Source: Raphanus sativus (lineage: Eukaryota > Streptophyta > Magnoliopsida > Brassicales > Brassicaceae). From it: a stretch of 64,000 nt of DNA. The position numbers were made by a program, and so were the translations under genes. Under the pieces are notes generated by a model. It was not told where the DNA came from, did not search any database, and saw nothing but the letters and a program-made list of their open reading frames with translations. Positions 49,691 to 61,107 of this stretch are shown one piece after another (positions within the stretch are counted from its first letter, which is position 1; every line of letters begins with the position of its first letter). The stretch covers positions 26,080,293 through 26,144,292 of the forward strand of contig NC_079514.1 of the NCBI RefSeq assembly GCF_000801105.2, given 5' to 3'.

Positions 49691-50927
49691 TACTAATGAT
49701 CTGAATTCCAGTGTCAGAAATATTTAGCCGGCTAAGGCCCAAGAATTACCGAAAGCCCCTATAAATACTCTAACCCAGCCTTGGTTGCCGAAGCCACCAC
49801 ACGCCATTTCTGCGCCAAACTCATCGCCACTGTTCGTTGCAGTCGGTAAGCCTCGGAAACCACAATGCTTTTAAGTTAAGTTTCGGCCGTTTTAGTAAAT
49901 CGTTGATAACTTCCTAACCGTTGATAATTTCGTGCATGCAAACCCACCATCGTGTTCCTCTCGTCGAGACGAATCTGTAGCCGCCAACCACGCCTCAATC
50001 AGCGTCCGGACGAATCCGCAAGCGCCGCCGCCAGAAATTGCCTAAACCACCGCTCTCCGCTGTCCGCCTCCGCCGGATAACCACTGCTCCGCCGCCAGAC
50101 CACTGTCGGATCACCTCCGCTCCGCTGTCCTTCGCTGGTAAGCTGCCGTCACCTCCGTCGACGCTGCTGGTGACTCGGCTAACTCGGCGAGTCGACTCGG
50201 TAAGTCAACTCGGTGACTCGGTAAGTCAACTCGGTGACTCAGTCAACCGGTGGTTTAACCGGTTTAAATAAATTGAATTTTGGTTAGGGTAAACCGGTCG
50301 GTTAGGTCAAATTGATTTATGGTCAAGGGTTGACATGGTTGACATTTACTAGCGAGTTGACTTTTCCGTAAACCTTGACCACACCCATTTTTAACTGTTG
50401 GAATGGCGTTCTGACTCGATTTTCGCTCTGGTTTCAGATTTGGATTCTATTTGAGAAGTAGGAGTTCATAGATACCACTTCACTTCATTGCTAAGGTGAG
50501 GGCTACTCCGTTTAAATCCCGAGCTTGTTAGTACTGCTATTATGAAAAGTCTAGATTTGAAACATGATAGTCTTTGTGAATCGAGTCTGTTTGAGAGTCT
50601 TATTGTTTATTATGGTTATTGATTGCTAAACCGGAATTAGTATAATAGAGGATTCAACGGTAGATTGAAATGATTGATGCTAAGAACTGTTATATATATA
50701 CATAGGTATATTTATATACGGGTCCATGTGTGGAGATTGGCGGGGGTACAGAGACGTTTATACTTACGACGCCTATGGTGTGTGGAGATTTGCGGGGGAA
50801 CATGACGTCTATGCTTACGATGCATATGATTGTGGAGAGTTGCATGGGGGTACAGAGACGTTTGTACTTACGATGCCATCAGATTTGCAGGGTACAGTTT
50901 GGACCACTGTATTACGACGCATGTGGA

Positions 50928-50983
<56 letters not shown>

Positions 50984-51321
50984 TTTTGAAGAAATGCGGG
51001 GTGCGGAGAGTGTATCTGTATGCTATCATTGCATTGGTTGTAGCATGTTTAATGCACTAGACATATGTTGATTGTTCCATATGGGGTAGTAGACACCGTG
51101 ATTGTTTTCATGCTAGAACTAGGCCTACATAATCGTAGTGCTATGAACTGAGTCTGTCGTTTGTGGTTTAACATCCCATACCTCGCTGGAAAACTCCCCT
51201 GCTGCTCACAAGTAGGAGTGACTGTATCGGATTGGTGCTGCTATTTGGGCTCGTAGGCTTTATCGTTTATCGCCTTATCCTTTCTAGTTATTGGGCCTTT
51301 AGGCCTTTGGACTTCTATCAT
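49691..51321 (+). repeat. 3' LTR of Gypsy element, truncated
   Basis: Aligns with 40039-41720 but lacks the GA/GGGA segment and ends abruptly at CTTCTATCA (51312-51320). The start is altered (TACTAATGATCTG for TGTAATGACCCG). TATA box TATAAATA at 49760-49767. A ~50-bp segment (GTGTGGAGATTGGCGGGGGT at 50728) is triplicated at 50728-50885, single in the 5' LTR. A (TA)n run of about 27 units is at 50928-50982. Confidence 0.82.
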
Positions 51322-51436
51322 CTTCACATATGTCTAACTAAAATTTTGTTCTTTTATTTTTCTATTATAAAATAGTTTTCAATACACTGTGATAACATTG
51401 TTAACAAAGTCTTTTGAATTCTGGCTAATATAAATT
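51322..51436. other. Spacer between truncated Gypsy LTR and CACTA element
   Basis: 115 bp, AT-rich. It continues on the far side of the CACTA insertion at 53662, so the two belong to one host segment. Confidence 0.5.
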
Positions 51437-53658
51437 CACTAGTAAAAAAAAACCCAAATAGCAATTGTCACTATTCGTGGCTATAGGCAATTTTTCGTAG
51501 CTATATGGCGGCACTGCCACGAAATGCCACATTTTTGATATTGTAGCTATACGATCGTAGCCATTTTTCTTTCGTAGACCTGTTTCAAAAATGCTACGAT
51601 CTGATATGTAATATTACGTAGCAAATTGCTACGTTTTTGATACGATAGCTTCGTTGCAAAATTGCTACGAATAGAGGCGAAATAGTACGTAGCAAACTGC
51701 TACGGCTTTGACACGATGGCTTTGTTGCAAAATTGCTACTATTAGGGACGATTATTTTAGTGGTAAGTTACCACGAATTTCTACGATGCTATCCTCATAT
51801 TGCCTGGAAACAGAAACGAAAACTTTTGTCTTATTTTGCTACGAAATGCATAAAATTTCGTGTGTTATTATTTTTAACGCTTTAAAAAAATCTAATTAGA
51901 ATTTTTTTTTGAAACAGAAACCGAATTTATATTATTCTTAAAGCTCAAAAGGTTCAAAAGATTCAAACATTCAAAAGGTTCAAAACATTAAAAAATAATA
52001 CATAACACATAAACTTGTTTTTGGGGAAGCAACAACCATATCTAAACCTACAAACCCAATTCTGCATTGCACCTCCTATCTAATTTAGAATGGTTATTGG
52101 TGATGAGATGTGGAGGTTGTGGATCACCTGGAGCTTGAGTCTGATCCTGAGCTTGAGATGGAGCTTGACCTTGAGCTTCAGACTGAGTTGGTTGTGCAGT
52201 AGAGGCAAGAGGATTGGAAGCTTGAGGCTGTAGAAGTTTCAGAATGGTGTTGAGAGTTGATTGAGTTTTAGCATTCCCTTCGCTGAAGTCAGTCTTGAAA
52301 GCATGAACTTCAGACCTGATTTCCTGAGTGAGGGTCTCCAAACCACGAACCTGCATCTCCATGTTGAGGTTTCGCTTGATGAAGCAGGGACCGACTTAGA
52401 AGGACATTTTTCATGAATTGAGCATTGCCAAGTCCAAATATCAATCTTCACAATTGGGAGATCAAGCGCCTTTGTCAACTTCTTCTCGTAATATGATGCA
52501 TGAGCTTTTGTTTGGTTGTGGCAGAACATCTCTAAAAGTTTGTAATATCTTATCCAAACATGACTCTGGTAAATTATGATCCGTTTTTACTTTCAACACA
52601 TCCTTCGTATAATGGTTAATTAGCGGCTTCAAATGCTTGAAACACGCCATCTTCATATTGCTCTTCATTAGGTGCTTCCATCACATCCTCCAATACATGA
52701 GTTGATCCAGTGTCTCCTCCCATAACATTCAGAAAGTTCGCCTGATATGTCTCTTCTTCCGTATGTTGTTTCTCTTCTCCATAAATTGACCTCCCATTGA
52801 TGATTCACTAACATCATAGTAATTTTCTCCATGGCTTGACCATAAATAATAATTACTATTGAACCCGACTCGGTAAAGATTGCGAGAGACGGTTCTCGAG
52901 TCACGTTGTTTTCGATTTTGACATCTTGCACAAGGACATAACATGGTTTTCCCTCAATAAAAGAATTTTGATTGGAAGCAAATGTGATAAAAAAATCAAC
53001 ACCTTCCTTAAACTCAAGAGAAACACAATTATTGATCGGATCAATGTGTCGATCCATCCACTCTCTTGAATAAAAATAATCAGCCATTGAACTCTCAAAT
53101 TTTTTCCCAAATATATCAAACTCTCTTGAATAAAAACTCTGTTAAGTTTGATATCAAACTCGTTGTAATGAGAGTGAAGTGCTCGCTTACTTTTATAGAA
53201 AATATGTTACCACGATTTTTGCTACATTTTGCTACGATTCTTGAATTATTTGGTCTGCACATTGTCGGACCGATTGGACATTACATTTACAAGAAGCCAC
53301 AAAATTTGCTACGAAAGATTTATCGTGTCATTTTTTTGTTTTTTTATACCGACATATTCATATGATTTAACTGGTGGGACGTTTTTCGGTGGGTTTGCTA
53401 CGATTTTGATACGTTTTCCTTTCGTAGCTTGTTGCAACGTTAATTTCGTTTCAAATTTCGTTGCAAGCTTTTGCTATGTTTTGCATCGTAGTTGAAACGC
53501 AGCGAAGTTGCTATGATTTGATACGTTTTGCTTTTCGTAGCAAAAAACGTGGCAAGGTCGTAGCTTATTTTGGTTTGCTACGAAGTCGCCGTTGCACTAT
53601 CGTAGCTATGTTCTTTTTTTTTGAATGAATGTAGCTATGTTCGTTCTTTTTACTAGTG
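51437..53658 (-). mobile_element. Deleted CACTA (En/Spm) element, ATT duplication
   Basis: Starts CACTAGTAAAAA at 51437 and ends TTTTTACTAGTG at 53658, a perfect 12-bp inverted repeat. ATT at 51434-51436 and 53659-53661 is the 3-bp duplication. Subterminal words TTTGCTACGA / TCGTAGCAAA are dense at 51460-51780 and 53190-53640. The interior holds only the beginning and end of a transposase gene (minus strand), so it is an internal-deletion derivative. Confidence 0.93.
52040..53090 (-). pseudogene. CACTA TNPD-type transposase, both ends only
   Basis: Transcribed leftwards from ATG at 53087. Residues 1-60 (WMDRHIDPINNCVSLEFKEG, VDFFITFASNQ) are the transposase-associated domain. Its CPCARCQNRK continues in another frame near 52930, followed by GFNSNYYLWSSHGENYYD, so there is a frameshift. 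At 52460-52670, TDHNLPESCLDKILQTFRDV and LPQPNKS fit the early TNPD region, after which the catalytic middle is absent. The last piece (52048-52370) is a Gln/Ala-rich tail (SEAQGQAPSQAQDQTQAPGD), like the C-terminal exon of plant CACTA proteins. Non-functional. Confidence 0.8.
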
Positions 53659-53737
53659 ATTATTGTTAAAACATTTGTTGTTCACTCCACGCTATGCGAG
53701 GATTTTTTTGCTTAGATGTGGTATGTTTGGTTGGTGG

Positions 53738-54744
53738 TATAAGGCAATAGAGTATCACTATAAGGACCTCTATGTAAATAGATTAGAATACAAGTATATA
53801 CCCTAGTTAACACATGTATAAATACTCTGTTCTACTTCTGATAAAGTATCACTCCAAACCGGTCTCCACTCCTATGGCATCATCACCGAAGTTGACACTG
53901 CACTCAGGCTCACCACTCGCGGATCCTCGAGAGTACAGGCAGGTCGTGGGGAGCCTTCAGTACTTGTCATTGACAAGACCTGACATTGCTTATGCGGTGA
54001 ACCGACTTTCCCAATTCATGCATCGCCCAACAACATGTCATTGGCTCGCCGTCAAACGCCTTCTTCGATACCTCTCTGGTACACTGAGCCATGGCATCTT
54101 TCTCCGGAAGCAGACTGAAACACCCCTTCATGCGTTTTCAGATGCAGATTGGGCTGGCGACTCCGATGACTACGTCTCCACCAACGGCTACATCATTTAT
54201 CTCGGCTCTCACCCGGTTTCGTGGACGTCAAGGAAACAGAAGGGCGTCGCACGGTCTTCGACGGAGGCCGAGTACAGGGCTGTTGCCAACGCCTCTGCGG
54301 AACTCCGCTGGATATGCTCCCTTCTCACCGAGCTCGGCGTCAGGCTACCTTCTCCACCCGCTGTGTACTGCGACAACATCGGCGCAACGTATCTATGTCA
54401 AAACCCAGTTTTTCATTCGAGAATGAAACACATTGCGATTGACTATCACTTTGTGCGGGGACAGATTCAAAATGGGATGCTACGTGTTTCTCACGTCTCT
54501 ACACATGATCAGCTCGCAGATGGTCTCACGAAGCCACTGGCCCGGATACCATTTCACCATCTCTGCAACAAGATCGGTGTCACTGCAGTCCCACCGTCTT
54601 GAGGGGGCGTATAAGGCAATAGAGTATCACTATAAGGACCTCTATGTAAATAGATTAGAATACAAGTATATACCCTAGTTAACACATGTATAAATACTCT
54701 GTTCTACTTCTAATAAAGTATCCATTCAAACCTAATACGTTATA
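53738..54744 (+). mobile_element. Internally deleted Copia with TATA...TATA termini
   Basis: Left LTR part 53738-53850 and right LTR 54610-54744 share TATAAGGCAATAGAGTATCA and all that follows with one difference. GGTGG at 53733-53737 and 54745-54749 is a 5-bp target duplication. It fixes the ends as TATAAGG...CGTTATA instead of TG...CA. A purine tract GAGGGGG (54601-54607) precedes the right LTR. The left LTR passes directly into the RNase H region of pol, so everything from LTR to RT was deleted. Confidence 0.82.
53848..54602 (+). pseudogene. Copia pol C-terminus: RT end and RNase H
   Basis: Open for about 250 residues: [14 protein letters not shown], then [20 protein letters not shown] and [13 protein letters not shown] (end of RT/connection), then a complete RNase H with its acidic residues in [29 protein letters not shown] and [11 protein letters not shown], ending [13 protein letters not shown] and a TGA at 54600-54602. 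Reading continues upstream into the LTR to 53814, which is not native. GC-richer than the surroundings. The intact frame suggests the deletion is fairly recent; without protease, integrase and the RT core it cannot work. Confidence 0.9.
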
Positions 54745-54749
54745 GGTGG

Positions 54750-55161
54750 TGCTAATAGGTGTTTTCGAGGTTCTTCAGTTTGGAAAATGATGTGAGTCAT
54801 ATTGATACAGAATAGCTGGTAGTTTGATATTTTGAAAGTCATCTATTTTTCTGCGTTTTGTTTTACGTTCTGTGATTTCATGGAGTGATTTTTTTTATAG
54901 TTTAAAGTATATGTTGTATTTTTACAAAATAGTGGTTTGTGAACAATATTTAGTTCTTTTAATCGTTAGTTGTTTCTTCTATTATATTTTGTTGGGCAAT
55001 TTTTTACTTTTTGGATTATTTTACATATTAGTATAAGTTGTAATTTTATTTCTTTAATATTTAGTAATGGTTTTCATATGGTTGAGAGGTTTCTAATCTG
55101 ATATTTTTTGAAAAATTTTATTTTCAAAATTAATTAGAGTCCACAAATCCTAAATCATTAA
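54750..55161. other. AT-rich host spacer
   Basis: Between the deleted Copia and the large MULE. No gene or RNA was recognised. AATCATTAA at 55153-55161 is the 9-bp candidate left copy of the MULE target duplication, untestable here. Confidence 0.4.
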
Positions 55162-56716
55162 GGGAGAATTGCCAAGTGTGACTCAAAACTTGGAGTCAAA
55201 CCCAAAAGAATACCCCAACTTGGGTCAAAGGCAAAAGTAACCTAAAAGGCTATTGAAATTACAACTATCTCTTTGTGAACAAACAAAAAAACGGATTTTT
55301 TTTACGTTTCTACCCCTCGCAAGTCATCTGTTTAGACGACTTGAAAATAAGTCGTCCAGACGACTTAACTTAAAGTCGTCTGGACAGTTATTCTTAAACA
55401 TAATTTAAAAATTTTGTAAAAAATATTTTGATAAGTGAAAAATTGGAATTATGTAATTAACATATGTCTTAAGAGATATAAATTAATATATAACAAATTT
55501 CAATTGTTTTCAGCCCAGATGAGTGAAAGTAGTGAGTCATGATATTCTTTAGTTTATGTTTCATCAACATATGTTGTAGTATTGTATGTGTTCTTAGGGT
55601 TAGATTTTGGAAAGCATTAAAAACCGTTTTTGAAAATTTTTAAAATTACCTAAGCGTGTTCATTTTTGTGTATAGTAAACACTATTGAAGTATAATTTGA
55701 TTTTATAACGTGGTTAGTAAGTTAATTTAGTCATTTTAGTTTAGGGGTTCATTTTAGGGTCTGGGATGACTTAATATTTAGTCTTCTGTGCACAGACGAC
55801 TAAATATTAGGTCGTCTGATGTACATTATCAGCCAGAATAAGTCGTCTAAACCGGACCAAACCTTAAAGTTTACCAATGTACTTTTAAAGCTAACCGGAT
55901 TATTTACCCAATATATAAGGTGATTTTTTTGTTTGTTTCATTTTCCGCGAAATTCAGAAACCCTAACAGTTCTCTCTCACCGGCGATATCAAAGGCGATT
56001 CGAATTCCCACTATTTCCGAACAAACCATCGTTCTCAACGTCGGCTATCTATCTCACTCCATTCTCACCGTTGTCGCCGCAGCTTCTTCTAACCCTAGCG
56101 CCGCGGATTCCTCTAAACCCTAGCGCCCCCGCTTCCACTATTTCCGAACAAACCGTCGCCCTCGCCACCGTGCTCACCAACGTTCTCACCGCCGCTTCCT
56201 CTAAACACTAGCTAGCACCGCCGCTTCTTCTAAACCCTAGCGCCGCCGCTTCTTCTCTGTAAACCGTAGCGCCGTTTCTCTGTAAACCCTAACGCCGGTA
56301 AGTCATCAATCTCGAGGAAAAGATGAACATAAAACGTTGTCTCTATCAATTTACTCATTCTCACCGTTTCACGTTTATTTTTTCAGATCTATAACCACAA
56401 TGACGAGTACTCCAACTCCTTCTGCGACTAATCAGGTCCGCTTGAAATTTTTCTCCTGGAAGACTTGTAAGTAAGTCGTCTGGAAAGTCTTCCAACTGGA
56501 CGATTTAGTAGACGACTTAAATATAAGTCGTCCATTTGGAAGACTTTTCAGACGACTTAAATATAAGTCGTCAACTAAGTCGTCCAGTTGGACGACTTTC
56601 CAGACGACTTATATTAAAGTCGTCTACTAAGTCGTCTGGAGTAACAATTAAGGCGTGATTGATTTAGCTTGTGTTCTGACTTCTATTGTTGTCTTTGATT
56701 ATTTTGCACAAAAAGG
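55162..56716. other. MULE left end and Ulp1-gene upstream region
   Basis: AT-rich terminal part, then a C-rich stretch (55960-56290) with repeated CCGCCGCTTC(T/C)TCTAAACCCTAG words that looks like a 5' UTR. GTCGTCTGG/CAGACGAC words are at 55325-55385, 55775-55850 and 56465-56640. ATGACGAGTACTCC at 56400 could open a small first exon (MTSTPTPSATNQ, donor at 56436), but splicing to 56716 would be out of frame with the DUF1985 exon, so I leave it out. Confidence 0.5.
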
Positions 56717-57564
56717 ATGGATATTCCAGAACTCCCCCGTAGGTTATACACATTAGGGGAAGAGCCAGAACCCCAGCATAGCATTTCGTATCATACGGAT
56801 AACAACAAGTTGCATACTGCTCTTAGGGAAGCTCTCACTGATGATGAATTTGAAGAGCTCAAGGAGTCAAGATTGGGAGTTTTCATCAAGTTCAAGGAGC
56901 AGGGATTTGGTTGGGCTTCAAGGCTGGTTCACTACATGCTCTGTTTAAAGCTGGACATTAAGAAGAAATACGAGATGTGGTCTCTCGTTGGTCCAGAACC
57001 TGTGAGGTTTTCACTGTTGGAGTTTGAAAACCTGACAGGTCTAAACTGCAAGTACATCGAGGACCTTGAGACACCAAAATGTGAAGTTACCAAAGAGATG
57101 GTTTCTTTCTGGGGGATGATGGGAGTTCATCTGGAAGCTGGGCCAACTATTGATCAGATAATAGCAGCACTGAAGAGATGCGGGGATTGGTCCACGGAAG
57201 ACCGCAAGCGGCTCGCGTACCTTTCCATCTTCACTGGATTCATTGAAGGGAGAAAGTTTTCAACCGCTACACGATCGACTCTGGCAAGGCTAGTGATGGA
57301 TTTAGAACGGTTTGAGAATTATCCATGGGGGAGAGTCGCGTTTAAGGTGCTGATGGACTCTTTGTGGAACAAAGAGATTACTGGCTGTTACACCGTGGAT
57401 GGGTTTATACAAGTTCTTCAGGTCTGGGCGTACACAGCTCTGCCGGGAATGGGTGCTAGTATTGGTAGTCCCAGAGCAAACAGTCCGCTTCCACCGATTC
57501 TGGCTTACGAGGGCAGCAGAGGCCGCAGATTCATGAAAGCTGCTATCTTGAGTCAGGTACCTTT

Positions 57565-57900
57565 CCATATTCACTTAATTAAGTTGTCTGGAAAGTCTTC
57601 CAGCTGGACGACTTAGTAGACGACTTATTATAAGTCGTCTGGAAGGTCTTCCAGCTGGACGACTTAGTAGACGACTTATAATAAGTCGTCTGGAAAGTCT
57701 TCCAGCTGGACGACTTAGTAGACGACTTATTATAAGTCGTCTGGAAGGTCTTCCAGCTGGACGACTTAGTAGACGACTTATAATAAGTCGTCTGGAAGGT
57801 CTTCCAGCTGGACGACTTAGTAGACGACTTATAATAAGTCGTCTGGAAGGTCGTCCAGCTGGACGACTTAGTAGATGACTTATAATTAAGTCGTCTATTT
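57565..57900. repeat. 51-bp palindromic tandem repeat in intron 1
   Basis: Nearly six copies of a 51-bp unit of GGACGACTTAGTAGACGACT, TAT(A/T)ATAAGTCGTCTGG and AAGGTCTTCCAGCT. AAGTCGTC and GACGACTT within a unit are inverted, and TGGAAGGTCTTCCAGCTGG is itself near-palindromic, so transcript or single strand could form stacked hairpins. It fills most of the intron. Confidence 0.93.
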
Positions 57901-59599
57901 AGTATTTTGTTTCAAATATCTAACTCGATTCTTCTTCTATTTACTGCAGACCCGCGTGATCAACTTTGTTGAGAAGGACATTAGTGAAATGTGGCCGAAA
58001 TGGGACTCTGAGGTTGAGGACGTGCCCGCGGAGAACATCATTAAAGTCATGTATGATCGGAGACCGTGGAAGTGGACCATGGATTGCTGGGAAGTCACTG
58101 GTACAAAACCTAAGGTTGTGACTCCATCGAAAAGAGCCAAAGAGATGGTTGTGGTAGAGATGGAGGAGGAGGAGGAAGACAATCAGAGACCTCGGAAGAA
58201 AGCTCGTAAAGAGGCTCCTAAAGAGGCTCCTAAAGAGGCTCCTAAAGAGGCTAGAGAAGAGGCTAGAGAAGAGGCTAGAGAAGAGGCTAGTTGGGTGACC
58301 AGAGAGGAGTTGGAAAATATGTTCAAGGACGTAGTTGACATGATGAAAGATGGGTTTAAGAAGTGCATCAGGGAGATTAAGAAGATGTCCGATAGATTGG
58401 AAGCTGTGGAGAAGAAGGTTGGTGTCACCAATCAGGCTACCCCTACACCTCTAACCAAATAGGCTACCCCTCAAGCCAAAGAAACCGGGGTTAGTAACAA
58501 ACAGCCTACCCCTCAAGCCACAGAAACCGGGGTTAGTAACAAACAGGCTACCCCTACACCTCAAACCAATCAGCCTACTCCTCAAACCAGACAACCTACT
58601 CATCAAAAGGATCAGCCTACACTTCAAACCAATCATCCTACTCCTCAAACCAGACAGCCTACTCCTCAAAAGGCAAAGCCTACTCCTCAAAAGAAACAGC
58701 CTTCTCCTCAAACGAAACAGCCTACTCCTCAAAAGAAACAGCCTTCTCCTCTGCCCAAAGAGGTTAGTATCAAATCCTCTCCCAACAAGAATTAAGTCGT
58801 CCAGGGTCTTCTAGTTGTCCAGATGACTTAAATAAAAGTTGTATGGATGACTAGTTGTCTGTGGTCAACTAGTCGTCCAGACAACTTACGTTTAAGTCGT
58901 CCACGGTCAACTAGTCGTCCAGACAACTTTTATTTAAGTCGTCCAGACAACTTTTATTTAAGTCGTCTAGAGTTAACTTATGTGCAACTTTTATTGCAGA
59001 GATTGTTGCCGGAGGATACAACAGATGAGGCGATCTCGGTATATAAGATCTTGCCGGAGGATAAAGCAGATGGTGTCACTTCCAAAGAGATTTTTCCTCT
59101 CACTTCCACTGACCAACCGAGCTTCGCTTCCAACGATCAACAACCGAGCTTCGCTTCCACCGATCCAAGCGTTCCAGTTTCAGAACCGAGCTTGGTTGTA
59201 TTGGACAAAACAGCTCCCACTGCTTCTGTGCGTGCAAAGAGTGAACGAACGAAGAAACCTGCTCCCACGCAGATATCTCCTTATACGGCAGAGAGAAAGA
59301 AACTCCTTAGAGTGGCAAAGTATAATCTATTTCCCACACTAAACAGACCTAAGTTGAAGGAGCTCGCTGATTGGTTGAAAACTGATCCGTAAGTGATTGC
59401 TTTACCCATAATAGCTTGATTTAGTCTACCAAAACTGATTGCTTTTTTGTTTGCAGTCATTATTTCATTAAGCAAGAGGACAAACCACGTACATCACCAA
59501 CTTGGTGGTATCACATCCTCCGGACACCCAAAGGATGGCTGGAAGACGTAGTAAGTCTTCTGCTTATCTTTAAGTCGTCTGGTAACTTGTCTTTGTATA

Positions 59600-59750
59600 G
59601 ATTTGTAAATATATAAGTCGTCTGGAAGGTTTTCCAGCTGGACGACTTACAAATAAGTCGTCTGGAAGGTTTTCCAGCTGGACGACTTACAAATAAGTCG
59701 TCTGGTAGGTTTGGACGACTTAAATAAAAGTCGTCTGGAAGGTTCTAACT
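59600..59750. repeat. 40-bp palindromic repeat in intron 4
   Basis: Units of AAGTCGTCTGGAAGGTTTTC plus CAGCTGGACGACTTACAAAT, 40 bp, two full copies and a partial one. The same 40-bp unit recurs downstream of the gene at 60626-60810. Confidence 0.9.
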
Positions 59751-60478
59751 TGTATTATTTTATATGCAGCATATAGATGCTTGGATTAATGTGCTGAGGC
59801 AGAGGTATCAGGAGAACCCACAAGCTTTCCGGAGCGAGCGAATGTGCTTCCTGGATCACAACTTTTCCCAGTCTTGGAGAGACCAGTATCTGTTCTTCAA
59901 AGCATCGGAACCTGATCACAAAGGTTTAGGAAGAATGCTACCTGGTGGGGCGTCGATTTTTTATGACGGATCAATGCCTTCATTTTGCCAATCAAACAAG
60001 AAGTGGGGGGGAGGACATTGATGATATCTATGCGCCAGTGAACTTGGACAACAAACATTGGGTTGCTATTTGGATATCGATCCCTAAGAGGCACATAGTC
60101 GTCTGGGACAGCATACCTACATCTAGCATACCAGAAGCATGGGATGAGATAATGGAGCCTTTTCTCGAGATGGTCCCTTATCTGCTTGTTGAGTGCGCAG
60201 ACACCGACGAAGGAAGGGTCAAATACGGGTTGGAGCGATACACATATGAGAGACGGCTGAAAGATGTACCCACGGCCAACAATGGTGATTGTGGCGTGTA
60301 CGCTCTAAAATACATTGAATGTCATGCTCTTGGGGTCCCCTTTAGCCCTAAAGACTTTGCTAGGTCCAATGCAAAGAATATGAGGGATAATATGGCGGTG
60401 GTTATTTGGACGGAGCTTGTTGATCAGCATTTGAAAGATAATGAGGATGGTGATATGTTCGTGGGCATGTATGATTAG

Positions 60479-61107
60479 ATTTGTGTATGGCTTTGAACTT
60501 GTCTTTGTATAGATTTTCTAACTTGTGTATGATTTGTGTATTTGTATTTGAACTTGTCGTTGTATAGATTTTCTAACTTGTGTATGATTTATTTGAACTT
60601 GTCTTTGTATAGATTTGTAAATATATAAGTCGTGGTAGGTTTGGACGACTAACAAATAAGTCGTCTGGAAGGTTTTCCAGCTGGACGACTTACAAATAAG
60701 TCGTCTGGAAGGTTTTCCAGCTGGACGACTTACAAATAAGTCGTCTGGAAGGTTTTCCAGCTGGACGACTTACAAATAAGTCGTCTGGTAGGTTTGGACG
60801 ACTTACAAATAAGGTAGTCTAAAAATAGTAGAAGGTAGTCTAAAAATAAAATACACTGGACGACTTAGTAAAAGGTCGTCTAAAAAAAATACACTTGAAA
60901 GGATAGTAGAAGGTAGTCTAAAAATAAAATACACTGGACGACTTAGTAAAAGGTCGTCTAAAAAAATACACTTGAAGGGATAGTAGAAGGTCTTCTGGAC
61001 GACTTACTTGAAGGTTATCTGGTAGACGAAACACTGGACGACTTAACAATTAGTCGTCTGGACGGGTAATCAAGACTGGACGACTTAAATTTAGGTCGTC
61101 TGGACAA
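60479..61107. other. Intergenic region between convergent MULE genes
   Basis: Short tandem words TTGTCTTTGTATAGATTT (60500-60620) are followed by about four 40-bp GTCGTC/GACGAC units (60626-60810). Then come two ~75-bp repeats with AGTAGAAGGTAGTCTAAAAA at 60830-60970. It should contain both 3' ends and terminators; no polyadenylation signal stands out. Confidence 0.7.

Larger units (their letters stand above)
40039..51321 (+). mobile_element. Ty3/Gypsy (Tekay/Del-like) element, split by a MULE
   Basis: 5' LTR 40039-41944, primer-binding site TTGGTATCATAGC at 41949, decayed pol 42560-44903, nested Mutator-like element 44904-49400, then pol/chromodomain tail and a GGGGACGAATTC motif at 49658. 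The 3' LTR starts near 49691 and is cut at about 51321, missing its last ~230 bp. LTRs share CCCCTATAAATACTC and the CTCGGTAAGTCAACTCGGTG repeats but are clearly diverged, so it is an old insertion. No target duplication can be tested because the right end is lost and the left flank was amplified. Confidence 0.85.
56717..60478 (+). pseudogene. MULE-borne Ulp1-like protease with DUF1985 (KUL-type)
   Basis: Five exons with GT/AG borders: 56717-57556, 57950-58762, 59000-59388, 59457-59550 and 59770-60478; about 947 residues if unbroken. Exon 1 is the DUF1985 domain (MWSLVGPEPVRFSLLEFENL; ITGCYTVDGFIQVLQVWAYT). Exon 2 has acidic/basic stretches, KEAP and REEA repeats, a coiled coil (DRLEAVEKKV) and a Pro/Thr/Gln tail. 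Exon 5 is the C48 cysteine protease with His in NLDNKHWVAIWI, Asp in VVWDSIP and Cys in NNGDCGVYALKYIE. The usual Gln before the Cys appears to be Asn. The fold would cleave SUMO-type substrates; that function is untested for MULE copies. Lesions: TAG at 58460-58462 where every other repeat has CAG, and a G7 run at 60005-60011 where six G keep frame. Otherwise well preserved. Confidence 0.88.

Noticed and set aside
50726..51071. ORFs ending in YIYIYI repeats (also 41213-41452)
   Set aside because: Read-through of (TA)n tracts and a triplicated LTR segment; not a gene.
55920..56211. Two overlapping ORFs upstream of the Ulp1-like gene
   Set aside because: C-rich repeated 5' leader sequence; frames are not continuous with the DUF1985 exon.
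57565..57900. Possible CRISPR-like array in 51-bp repeats
   Set aside because: No spacers; repeats are contiguous and lie in an intron with GT/AG borders.
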